DNA from: Agromyces larvae
GTDB taxonomy: Bacteria; Actinomycetota; Actinomycetes; Actinomycetales; Microbacteriaceae
Direction: 5' to 3'
Length of the DNA: 64,000 nt
NCBI RefSeq assembly: GCF_022811705.1
Contig: NZ_CP094528.1
Span: forward strand, 3,720,001-3,784,000
The notes beneath the pieces were generated by a model. It worked only from the letters and a program-made list of their open reading frames with translations. It ran no database searches and was not told the DNA's origin. Below, piece after piece: positions 33,020 through 40,699 of this stretch (its first letter is position 1; each line of letters begins with the position of its first letter). Position numbers and translations under genes: made by a program.

Positions 33020-33057
33020 GTCACCCCCAGAGCTCGACGACGACCCCGGGAGGCACG

Positions 33058-34026
33058 ATGACCACGGAAGACCTGCTCGGCAAGATCCTGCAGGTGGTGA
33101 TGGGGCTCGCGATCTTCGCCGCGATCATCGGCCTCCTCATCTTCTTCATCGACAAGGCGCCCAAGCGCGGGCGCGACTACTGGCAGCTCGCCGGATTCCT
33201 CACCCCGGCGCTGCTGTTCCTCATCATCGGACTCGTCTACCCGGCGATCCGCACCAGCATCCTCGCGTTCCAGACCAGCGGCGGCGATTGGACGCTCGAC
33301 AACTTCGTCTGGACCTTCACCCAGCCCGTCGCGCTGCGCACGCTGCTGAACACCATCATCTGGGTGCTCATCGTGCCGACCGTGTCGACCGCGATCGGGC
33401 TCGCATACGCCGTGTTCATCGACCGGTCCCGCGGTGAGAAGTACTTCAAGGTCGTGCTGTTCATGCCGATCGCGATCTCGTTCGTCGGCGCCGGCATCAT
33501 CTGGCGGTTCGTGTACGAGTACAAGTCGGCCGGCCGCGAGCAGATCGGCCTGCTGAACGCGATCGTGGTCGCGTTCGGCGGCGAGCCCGTGCAGTGGTTG
33601 CAGACCGACCCGCTCAACACGTTCCTGCTCATCGTCGTGATGATCTGGATCCAGACCGGCTTCGCGATGGTGCTGCTGAGCGCGGCGATCAAGGGCGTGC
33701 CGACCGAGCAGATCGAGGCGGCCCAGCTCGACGGCACCAACGCCTGGCAGCGCTTCTGGAACGTCACCGTCCCGGGCATCCGCGGCTCGCTCGTGGTCGT
33801 GCTCACGACGATCTCGATCGCCACGCTGAAGGTCTTCGACATCGTGCGCACGATGACCGCCGGAAACTTCAACACGTCGGTCATCGCCAACGAGATGTAC
33901 ACGCAGGCGTTCCGCGCCAGCGAGGTCGGGCGGGGCTCGGCGCTGGCGCTGATCCTCTTCGTGCTGGTGCTGCCGATCGTCATCTACAACATCAACATCC
34001 TCCGCAAGCAGAGGGAGATCCGATGA
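33058..34026 (+). CDS. aglF: Alpha-glucoside-type ABC permease (AglF-like)
   Basis: A 322-residue permease. The N-terminal extra helix (KILQVVMGLAIFAAIIGLLIFFI) before WQLAGFLTPALLFLIIG, and the EAA loop EQIEAAQLDGTNAWQRFWNVTVPGI, fit the AglF branch of MalF-like permeases. VFDIVRTMTAGNFNTSVIANEMY near the C-terminus is also typical. Overlaps the next permease by ATGA. Confidence 0.85.
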   Translation: MTTEDLLGKILQVVMGLAIFAAIIGLLIFFIDKAPKRGRDYWQLAGFLTPALLFLIIGLVYPAIRTSILAFQTSGGDWTLDNFVWTFTQPVALRTLLNTIIWVLIVPTVSTAIGLAYAVFIDRSRGEKYFKVVLFMPIAISFVGAGIIWRFVYEYKSAGREQIGLLNAIVVAFGGEPVQWLQTDPLNTFLLIVVMIWIQTGFAMVLLSAAIKGVPTEQIEAAQLDGTNAWQRFWNVTVPGIRGSLVVVLTTISIATLKVFDIVRTMTAGNFNTSVIANEMYTQAFRASEVGRGSALALILFVLVLPIVIYNINILRKQREIR

Positions 34027-35015
34027 GCAGCGTCGCCCCAGCCGATCTTCCCGTCGGCAAGGACCTCGGCTCGATCGAGGCCGCCGAGCAGGCCGAGTAC
34101 GGCCCCACCAAGACCGCGCGGGTCAAGAAGCGGCTCACCTCGCGAACCGCGACGATCATCTCCCTGATCATCGCGGTGCTCTGGACCATCCCGACGTTCG
34201 GGCTGCTCGTCTCGTCGTTCCGCCCGGGCGACCTGGTGCGCACCACCGGCTGGTGGACCGTCTTCCAGAACCCCGGGTTCACGCTCGACAACTACGCCGA
34301 TGTGCTGATCTCGCCGTCGCAGTCGTCGCCGCAGCTCGGCGCGTACATCGTCAACTCGATCGCGATCTCGCTGCTCGGCACGCTCATCCCGCTCGTGCTG
34401 GCGACCATGGCGGCCTACGCGTTCGCCTGGATCAAGTTCAAGGGCGCGAACGTGATCTTCATCCTCGTGTTCGCCCTGCAGATCGTGCCGCTCCAGATGG
34501 CCCTCGTGCCGCTGCTGCAGATCTTCTCGACCTGGCTGCGGCCGATGCAGGCCTGGCTGCACGACGTGATCCCGATCATCCCCGAGCAGAACTATGCGCC
34601 GGTCTGGTTGGCGCACTCGATGTTCGCGCTGCCGCTGGCGATCTTCCTGCTGCACAACTTCATCTCCGAGATCCCGAACGACGTGATCGAAGCGGCTCGC
34701 GTCGACGGCGCCACGCACGGGCAGATCTTCTTCCGCATCGTGCTGCCGCTCGCCACGCCCGCGATCGCGTCGTTCGCGATCTTCCAGTTCATCTGGGTGT
34801 GGAACGACCTGCTCGTGGCCCTGATCTTCTCGGGCGGCACACAGGACGTCGCCCCGCTCACCCAGCGATTGGCGGAGCTCGTCGGTTCGCGCGGTCAGGA
34901 ATGGGAACGCCTGACGGCCGGCGCGTTCATCTCGATGATCATCCCGTTGATCGTCTTCTTCAGCCTCCAGCGCTACTTCGTCCGCGGCCTGCTCGCAGGC
35001 TCGACGAAGGGGTAG
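34023..35015 (+). CDS. aglG: Alpha-glucoside-type ABC permease (AglG-like)
   Basis: A 330-residue MalG-like permease. SFRPGDLVRTTGWWTVF, the EAA loop DVIEAARVDGATHGQIFFRIVLPLATPAI and SRGQEWERLTAGAFISMIIPLIVFF are AglG-like. It ends the operon; no alpha-glucosidase or ATPase follows, so hydrolase and energy-coupling subunit must be encoded elsewhere. Confidence 0.86.
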   Translation: MSSVAPADLPVGKDLGSIEAAEQAEYGPTKTARVKKRLTSRTATIISLIIAVLWTIPTFGLLVSSFRPGDLVRTTGWWTVFQNPGFTLDNYADVLISPSQSSPQLGAYIVNSIAISLLGTLIPLVLATMAAYAFAWIKFKGANVIFILVFALQIVPLQMALVPLLQIFSTWLRPMQAWLHDVIPIIPEQNYAPVWLAHSMFALPLAIFLLHNFISEIPNDVIEAARVDGATHGQIFFRIVLPLATPAIASFAIFQFIWVWNDLLVALIFSGGTQDVAPLTQRLAELVGSRGQEWERLTAGAFISMIIPLIVFFSLQRYFVRGLLAGSTKG

Positions 35016-35049
35016 CGGACCCGAACTGCCGCTCCAGGCAGGGGGAGGT

Positions 35050-35079
35050 GGATGCCGCGGGTGGGGGCCCGCGGCATCC
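35050..35079 (+). terminator. Terminator of aglEFG-like operon
   Basis: GGATGCCGCGGG (35050-35061) and CCCGCGGCATCC (35068-35079) form a perfect 12-bp stem with a six-nt loop, 34 bp after the stop. Confidence 0.75.
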
Positions 35080-35128
35080 GTCTCCCCTGCCCCCGCCTTT
35101 CCCTCCTGCCTTTCCCTCCTGCCTCGGT

Positions 35129-35211
35129 ACGCAATTCAGGTGCGGAGGTGTGTCGCCGGGCCGACACGCCGTACGTGACCGCGACACGCCGAGCGCGAAC
35201 CTGAATTGCGT
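35129..35211. repeat. 83-bp palindromic repeat, copy B
   Basis: Ends ACGCAATTCAGGT (35129-35141) and ACCTGAATTGCGT (35199-35211) are perfect inverted repeats and pairing extends two bases further (GT/AC). The interior has GTGTCGC and two CGACACGCC words. Same length as copies A, C, D. Followed by GCGCAGC-type low complexity up to 35292. Confidence 0.9.
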
Positions 35212-35292
35212 ACACGCGCAGCGCGCAGCGCGCGGCGCGGAGCACGGGGCGCGTGGGGCGCAGCGCGCGGCACGGAGCCGGGAGGCGCCGGG

Positions 35293-36183
35293 TCAGTGGG
35301 CGAGTGCCGTGCGAACGGCGGCGATGACCACGTGCCACTCCTCCATCACGAGCCGGTAGTTGAACCGGAGCACCTGATACCCCATCGAGGTGAGCAGGGC
35401 GTCGCGACGGCGGTCGACGTCGTACTGTTCGGGGTCGAGGTGGGTGCGACCGTCCCATTCGATCACCACGCGCCCGTCGAGGACGAGATCGACCCGACCG
35501 ATGCCGGCGATCTCGACCTGATGCTCGCCCCGGATGCCGGCCCGCTCGAGCCGGACTCGCCCGATGCTCTCGAGGAAGCTGTGGCACAGCGGCTCCCGTC
35601 GGGGCAGCGCCTCGGCCACATACGGCGGAAGTGCGGCGACCCACGCTTCGACCTGATCGACCCGGCGAGGGTCGGCGGCCAGGAACGAGTCGAGCGCCGC
35701 GACCGCGAACTCGGGGGCCACGCAGTGGGCGACCTGCACCGCCGTCTCGAACTCGTCGGTGACGAGTCGCGTGCGCGACGGGCGATCGACCGGCGAGGCC
35801 CAGTGCACGATCAGATCGCGGGGCGCGTCGCGGCGCAGCCGGGCGGCGTTCTCGTGGACGACCACGTGCAACCCGTGCCGTTCGGGTGTGGCCCAGCCGT
35901 GGTACGCCGCGGCCGACACGCACGCGAGCCGGCCCCCGACACGAACGGCATCGCGCAGCGAGGCATCCGTATCGGGGAGGGCGTACCAGCCGCGCCGGAC
36001 CCGCAGCGCGACGCCGTGGTGCACGGCGGCGCTCAGGGTGCGACCGGGGATGCCCCGTGCGCGGAGCTCGGCGGTGGTCGCGACGCCATCGAGCGACGCG
36101 AGGTGCCTGATCAGGGGGAGGAATCCGGATGCCACGTGTCGAGGCTCATCGGTCGGTCGGCCTGGAGGGGGCGCGTCGCGCAT
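35293..36183 (-). CDS. AbiEi-like N-terminal domain plus DUF559 nuclease-like domain
   Basis: A 296-residue protein common in Actinobacteria. Residues ~15-75 (IRHLASLDGVATTAELRARGIPGRTLSAAVHHGVALRVRRGWYAL) form the winged-helix domain seen in AbiEi-type antitoxins. The C-terminal ~110 residues contain IGRVDLVLDGRVVIEWDGRTHLDPEQYDVDRRRDALL...GYQVLRFNY, the DUF559/Vsr-like PD-(D/E)XK core (Asp, E-x-D). No AbiEii toxin neighbour is present. ATG at 36181-36183 is a tentative start; a GTG at 36133-36135 would also fit. It is bracketed by copies B and C of the 83-bp repeat. Confidence 0.75.
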   Translation of the reverse strand: MRDAPPPGRPTDEPRHVASGFLPLIRHLASLDGVATTAELRARGIPGRTLSAAVHHGVALRVRRGWYALPDTDASLRDAVRVGGRLACVSAAAYHGWATPERHGLHVVVHENAARLRRDAPRDLIVHWASPVDRPSRTRLVTDEFETAVQVAHCVAPEFAVAALDSFLAADPRRVDQVEAWVAALPPYVAEALPRREPLCHSFLESIGRVRLERAGIRGEHQVEIAGIGRVDLVLDGRVVIEWDGRTHLDPEQYDVDRRRDALLTSMGYQVLRFNYRLVMEEWHVVIAAVRTALAH

Positions 36184-36246
36184 TCTGTGGAACGACGGCG
36201 GAGCCGATGCGCCTGGGGAGGAGAACTCCCACCCCCTGCACACCGT

Positions 36247-36309
36247 TCCCCGCACGCAACCCCCCGCGCGCAATTCCCCGTACGCAATGCCCCGTACGCA
36301 ATTCCCCGT
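36247..36309. repeat. Tandem 14-bp degenerate half-ends of the 83-bp repeat
   Basis: Four to five tandem units of CCCCGTACGCAATT (with GCACGC, GCGCGC variants) lead into copy C. They look like an expansion of the element's left terminus. Confidence 0.75.
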
Positions 36310-36392
36310 ACGCAATTCAGGTTCGCACTCGGCGTGTCGCGTGGCGGCTCGGCGTGTCGATGCCGCGACACGCCTCCGCTCCTGAATTGCGT
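36310..36392. repeat. 83-bp palindromic repeat, copy C
   Basis: ACGCAATTCAGG at 36310 and CCTGAATTGCGT ending at 36392. The interior carries GGCGTGTCG twice and CGACACGCC once. Lies between the DUF559 gene start and the ABC exporter gene, followed by (ACGC)n to about 36418. Confidence 0.88.
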
Positions 36393-36418
36393 TCACGCAC
36401 GCACGCACGCACGCACGC

Positions 36419-36456
36419 GGGCGGGCGGGCGGGTGGGCAGGCGGGTGGGTGGGGGG
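36419..36456 (+). repeat. G-quadruplex-capable GGG tract array
   Basis: Eight runs of at least three G separated mostly by one base (36419-36456), directly upstream of the ABC exporter's TAGGGT -10. Enough for two intramolecular G-quadruplexes on the coding strand. Confidence 0.7.
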
Positions 36457-36463
36457 TGCGGCG

Positions 36464-36476
36464 TAGGGTCGAGGGC
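36464..36476 (+). promoter_or_regulatory. Putative leaderless promoter -10 (ABC exporter)
   Basis: TAGGGT (36464-36469) followed by seven bases and the ATG, matching the spacing at 15083 and 15212. Confidence 0.45.
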
Positions 36477-38423
36477 ATGAGCATGCACGGCGGCGGCGGG
36501 CGCGGGAGCGCTGCGCGCGCGATGGGCGGCGGGGGCGCCGGAGGCCGCCGCATCGGCACGGCCGACGAGGAGGCGCAGCGCGCGATGAACGCCGGCGCGC
36601 CGAGGATCCCGCACCTGGTCCGCCGCATCGCCGGGTTGTTCGCGGCGCACCGGGCGGCGCTCATCACGACCGTCGTGCTGGTGTTCGCGGGAGCGGCGCT
36701 CAGCGTCGTGCCGCCGCTGCTCACCCAGCGGGCGTTCGACGACGGGCTGTTCCCGGTCGACGCGGGCGGCGAGGCATCCGGGCCGAACCTGCCGGTGCTC
36801 GCGGGCATCGTCGTCGCCATGATCGCCGTCTTCGTCGTGTCCGCCCTCATCGGCGTATGGCAGACCTGGCTCACCGCGAACGTCGGCAACAAGGTGATGG
36901 GCGCCCTGCGGGTGCGCCTCTTCAGCCATCTGCAGGCGATGGAGCTCAGCTTCTTCACCCGCACGAAGACGGGCGTCATCCAGTCGCGGTTGCAGAACGA
37001 CGTCGGCGGCGTGGCATCCGTGCTCACCAACACGGTGTCGAGCGTGCTCGGCAACACGGTCACCGTGATCAGCGCGTTCGTGGCGATGCTGCTGCTGAAC
37101 TGGCAGCTCACGCTCATCGCGCTGGTGCTGCTGCCGGTGATGGTGATCGCGCAGCGCCGGGTCGGGCAGGTGCGGGCGCGGATCGCGGCGAAGACGCAGG
37201 AGTCGCTGTCGGAGATGACCGCGATCACGCAGGAGACGCTGAGCGTGTCGGGCATCCTGCTGGCCAAGAGCTTCACCCGCCAGCAGAGCGAGATCGACCG
37301 CTACGCCGACGAGAACGGCAACCAGATCCGGTTGCAGGTGCGCCAGCAGATGACCGGCCAGTGGTTCTTCGCGATGGTGAACATCTTCATGTCGGCGATC
37401 CCGGCGATCGTGTACCTGATCGCGGGCTGGCTCATCACGGGCGGCATCGCCGACATCACGGCGGGCACGATCGTCGCGTTCACGACGGTGCAGGCCCGGC
37501 TGCTGTTCCCGCTGATGGGGCTCATGCGGGTCGCGCTGGATCTGCAGACCTCGAGCGCGCTCTTCGCGCGCATCTTCGAGTACCTCGATCTGCGGCCTTC
37601 GATCACGGATGCTCCGCAGGCGACGGATGTCCCGATCGGTCCTGCGCTGGGGCGAGTGGAGTTCGAGCACGTCTCGTTCCGGTATCCCGATGCCGCCGTT
37701 CGACAAGCTCAGGGGGCCGAGGAGCGGCCGACGCTCGACGATGTGTCGTTCACGATCGAACCCGGGCAGTACGCGGCGTTCGTCGGGCCGTCGGGCGCGG
37801 GCAAGACCACCGTGTCCTACCTCGTGCCGCGGCTGTACGAGGCATCCGGGGGTTCGGTGCGCTTCGCCGGGGTCGACGTGCGCGACCTGCGGCAGACCTC
37901 GCTCGTGTCGAACATCGGCATCGTGAGCCAGGAGACCTACCTCTTCCACGCCACCATCGCCGACAACCTGCGGTACGCGAAGCCCGACGCGACCGACGCC
38001 GAACTCGAGGCCGCCGCCCGGGCGGCGAACATCCACGAGACGATCGCGTCGTTCCCCGACGGCTACGAGACGGTGGTCGGCGAGCGCGGCTACCGGCTGT
38101 CGGGCGGCGAGAAGCAGCGCATCGCCATCGCGCGGGTGCTGCTGAAGGATCCGGCCGTGCTGCTGCTCGACGAGGCGACCAGCGCGCTCGACACCATCAG
38201 CGAACGCGTGGTGCAGGCCGCGCTCGACGACGCCTCGAAGGGCCGCACGACGATCGCGATCGCGCACCGGCTCTCGACCGTGGCATCCGCCGATGTCATC
38301 TTCGTCGTGGTCGCCGGGCGCATCGTCGAACGGGGCAGCCATGCCGAGCTCCTCGCCGCGGGCGGCGTCTACGCGTCGCTGTACCGCGAGCAGGCCGACC
38401 GGCCCGAGGTGCCCGCGAACTGA
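36477..38423 (+). CDS. ABC exporter, fused membrane and ATPase domains
   Basis: A 648-residue half-transporter of the MsbA/LmrA type. Residues ~60-380 hold six helices; the NBD has Walker A GPSGAGKTT, signature LSGGEKQR, Walker B VLLLDEATSALD and H-loop AHRLST. The first ~45 residues are Gly/Arg-rich. Between the FRYPDA strand and TLDDVSF the insert VRQAQGAEE (about residues 407-415) is coded by a copy of the dispersed short repeat, lying in the loop before the A-loop-to-Walker A segment. Functions as homodimer or with a partner not seen here. Probably multidrug, lipid or peptide export. Confidence 0.9.
   Translation: MSMHGGGGRGSAARAMGGGGAGGRRIGTADEEAQRAMNAGAPRIPHLVRRIAGLFAAHRAALITTVVLVFAGAALSVVPPLLTQRAFDDGLFPVDAGGEASGPNLPVLAGIVVAMIAVFVVSALIGVWQTWLTANVGNKVMGALRVRLFSHLQAMELSFFTRTKTGVIQSRLQNDVGGVASVLTNTVSSVLGNTVTVISAFVAMLLLNWQLTLIALVLLPVMVIAQRRVGQVRARIAAKTQESLSEMTAITQETLSVSGILLAKSFTRQQSEIDRYADENGNQIRLQVRQQMTGQWFFAMVNIFMSAIPAIVYLIAGWLITGGIADITAGTIVAFTTVQARLLFPLMGLMRVALDLQTSSALFARIFEYLDLRPSITDAPQATDVPIGPALGRVEFEHVSFRYPDAAVRQAQGAEERPTLDDVSFTIEPGQYAAFVGPSGAGKTTVSYLVPRLYEASGGSVRFAGVDVRDLRQTSLVSNIGIVSQETYLFHATIADNLRYAKPDATDAELEAAARAANIHETIASFPDGYETVVGERGYRLSGGEKQRIAIARVLLKDPAVLLLDEATSALDTISERVVQAALDDASKGRTTIAIAHRLSTVASADVIFVVVAGRIVERGSHAELLAAGGVYASLYREQADRPEVPAN
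37697..37716. repeat. Short palindromic repeat unit inside ABC exporter gene
   Basis: GTTCGACAAGCTCAGGGGG is the inverted-orientation unit of the repeat family at 7080/10682. It keeps the frame and adds about eight residues to a surface loop of the ATPase domain. Confidence 0.75.
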
Positions 38424-38504
38424 GGCGGGCTTCCGCTTCCGGTGGCCCCGCCGCGGATGTCTCGCTATCGTGAGGAACATCGCGGTCGGAGGGGGACGCC
38501 CGCC

Positions 38505-40697
38505 ATGGAAGACCAGCTCGCGCCCGCCACGGGTGCCGCACCGGCGGTCGAGGCATCCGCTCCGCCTGCGGCGACGTCTGCTCGCCGGCGCCGTCGGGGC
38601 ATCAGCATCCAGTCGAAGCTGCTCGTCATCCTGTTGGCGACCAGCCTGCTGTCGGCGCTCGTCGTCGGCGTCATCGGCTGGATCAGCGGCCGCGACTCGT
38701 TGCGGGCCGCCGCGTACGACGAGCTGACCACGATCCGCGAGTTCCGCAGCGCGGAACTGCGGCGCACCCTGCGCGACTTCGAGGCGGGCGTCCGGGTGGC
38801 CGCGGCGAACGCCAGCGCCGAGATCGCGTCGGTCGAGTTCAACGGCGCGTTCGCCGACCTCGAGCAGACCGAGATCTCGGAGGCCGACGCGCAGCGGCTG
38901 CTCGACTGGTACCAGACCTCGTTCGTGCCGAAGCTCGAGGAGCGATCGGACGACACGTTCGACGCGCGCACCCTGATCCCGTCGAGCCCCGCGGGGCAGT
39001 ACCTGCAGTTGCGGTACACCGTCCCGACCGATCCGTACGAAGACCAGACGGTCGCCACCGCCGTCGAGGACGCGGGCGACGGCAGCGCCTGGTCGGCGGT
39101 GCACGCTCGGTTCCACGACTACTTCACGCGGCTCGTCGACAACTTCGGGTACGTCGACGTGCTGCTCATCGACGATCGCGGCCGGGTGGTGTACACGGTC
39201 GACAAGGGCATCGACCTCGGCACCGACCTGCAGAGCGGGCCGTTCGAGCGCACCGCGCTCGCCGACGCGTATCGCGACGCGCTGCGGTCGGGCAGCACTA
39301 CGACGGTCGCGACGACCGACTTCGAACCCTATGTGCCGTCGCTCGACGTGCCCACCGCGTGGGCGGTGTCCCCGGTGGGCGACGCGGGGGACATCACGGG
39401 GGCGCTCGCCGTGCAGGTGCCGATCGCGACGATCGACGACGTCATGACCGGCGACGAGGGCTGGCAGCAGCAGGGGCTCGGCGAGACCGGGGAGGTGTAC
39501 CTCGTCGGCGCGGACGGGTTGATGCGCTCGAACTCGCGGCCGCTCATCGAGGATCCCGGCACGTACGCCGAACGGGTCATCGACCGCGGTACGCCGCCGC
39601 GCGTCGCCGAGCGGGTCGTCGCGGCGGGCAGCACCGTGCTGCTGCAGCCGGCGTCGTCGCCCGCGGTCGCTGCGGCGCTGGCCGGCGGCACCGGCGTCAT
39701 GTCGAGCCAGGAGTACATCGGCGGCACGAGCCTCGTCGCGTACGCGCCGTTCGACGCGGCCGACGTCGAGTGGGTGATGGTGGCGCGCATGGAGGCGAGC
39801 GAGGCCTTCGCGCCGGTCGACGACTTCACCCGCACCCTGGTGCTCACCACGCTCGGCATCATGCTCGTCGTGAGCCTGCTCGCGCTGCTGCTCGCGCAGG
39901 CGTTCACCCGGCCCATCCGCCGGCTCGGCGACGCCGTGCACCGCGTCGCCGCGGGAGATCTGGACGTGCGGGTGCAGTCGAACACGCGCGACGAGTTCGG
40001 CGACCTCGGTTCGGCGTTCAACGACATGGCGAAGAGCCTGCGCGTGAAGCAGGAGCTCATCGAGCAGCAGAAGGCCGACTACGACAAGCTGCTGCTCACG
40101 CTCATGCCCGCGTCGGTCGCGCAGCGGTATCGCAAGGGCGAGGATGCGATCGCCGAAGAGCACCAGGATGTCTCGGTGGTGTACGCGGAGCTCGTCGGCT
40201 GGGACGACTTCGCCGACGCCCTGGGCGGCGAGGCCGGCGTGTCGCGACTCGACGAACTGGTGCGCAGCTTCGACGAGGCGGCCGAGCGCATCGGCGTCGA
40301 GAAGGTCCGCCCGCTGCGGGAGGGGTACCTCGCGAGCTCGGGACTCATGGTGCCGCGCATCGACAACGTGCGCCGGGCCGTCGACTTCGCGGTCGAATTG
40401 CACGACGTCGTCGAGCGGTTCGACGCGCAGAACGACGCGAAGCTCGCGATGCGCACCGGGATCGCGACGGGCACGGTGACGGCGGGCCTCGTCGGGCGGA
40501 CCAGCCTCGCCTACGACCTGTGGGGTGCCGCGGTGAACCTCGCGCACCGGGTGCAGGCGGTCACCGGGGAGCCGGGCATCTTCGTGAGCCAGGGCGTGCG
40601 CGACGGCGTCGGGGATGCGATGCGGTTCGAGCAGGTCGGCACGGTCGATGCGAAGGACGGGCAGCAGGCGGTCTGGAAGGTCGTGCGGGAGACCTGA
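38505..40697 (+). CDS. Membrane receptor with dCACHE-like sensor, HAMP and class III cyclase-like domain
   Basis: A 730-residue protein. TM1 (~38-60), a ~380-residue extracytoplasmic Cache-like region (VDVLLIDDRGRVVYTVDKGIDLGTDL, GETGEVYLVGADGLMRSNSR), TM2 (~443-466), HAMP (RPIRRLGDAVHRVAAGDLDVRV) and a cyclase homology domain (~530-725). The domain keeps GIATGTVTAGLVG and the VNLAHR Asn/Arg pair, but both metal Asp positions are Glu (VVYAELVGW, REGYLASSGL), the substrate Lys is Arg (EKVRPL) and the base-selecting Asp/Thr are Ala (YDLWGAAVN). It may be catalytically altered or inactive. Two bases upstream of the CNBD-MscS channel gene. Confidence 0.83.
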   Translation: MEDQLAPATGAAPAVEASAPPAATSARRRRRGISIQSKLLVILLATSLLSALVVGVIGWISGRDSLRAAAYDELTTIREFRSAELRRTLRDFEAGVRVAAANASAEIASVEFNGAFADLEQTEISEADAQRLLDWYQTSFVPKLEERSDDTFDARTLIPSSPAGQYLQLRYTVPTDPYEDQTVATAVEDAGDGSAWSAVHARFHDYFTRLVDNFGYVDVLLIDDRGRVVYTVDKGIDLGTDLQSGPFERTALADAYRDALRSGSTTTVATTDFEPYVPSLDVPTAWAVSPVGDAGDITGALAVQVPIATIDDVMTGDEGWQQQGLGETGEVYLVGADGLMRSNSRPLIEDPGTYAERVIDRGTPPRVAERVVAAGSTVLLQPASSPAVAAALAGGTGVMSSQEYIGGTSLVAYAPFDAADVEWVMVARMEASEAFAPVDDFTRTLVLTTLGIMLVVSLLALLLAQAFTRPIRRLGDAVHRVAAGDLDVRVQSNTRDEFGDLGSAFNDMAKSLRVKQELIEQQKADYDKLLLTLMPASVAQRYRKGEDAIAEEHQDVSVVYAELVGWDDFADALGGEAGVSRLDELVRSFDEAAERIGVEKVRPLREGYLASSGLMVPRIDNVRRAVDFAVELHDVVERFDAQNDAKLAMRTGIATGTVTAGLVGRTSLAYDLWGAAVNLAHRVQAVTGEPGIFVSQGVRDGVGDAMRFEQVGTVDAKDGQQAVWKVVRET

Positions 40698-40699
40698 GC

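Noticed and set aside
36247..36392. CRISPR array (repeated GTACGCAATT units)
   Set aside because: Units are 14 bp, contiguous and without unique spacers; no cas genes.
35293..36408. Longer N-terminus for the DUF559 protein starting near 36408
   Set aside because: The extra residues are translation of the 83-bp repeat and tandem GTACGCAATT units and have no protein-like features.
36393..40547. Minus-strand open frame of more than 1300 codons across the ABC exporter and cyclase genes
   Set aside because: Composition is Arg/His/Asp-rich mirror coding of GC-biased plus-strand genes, with no recognisable domain.
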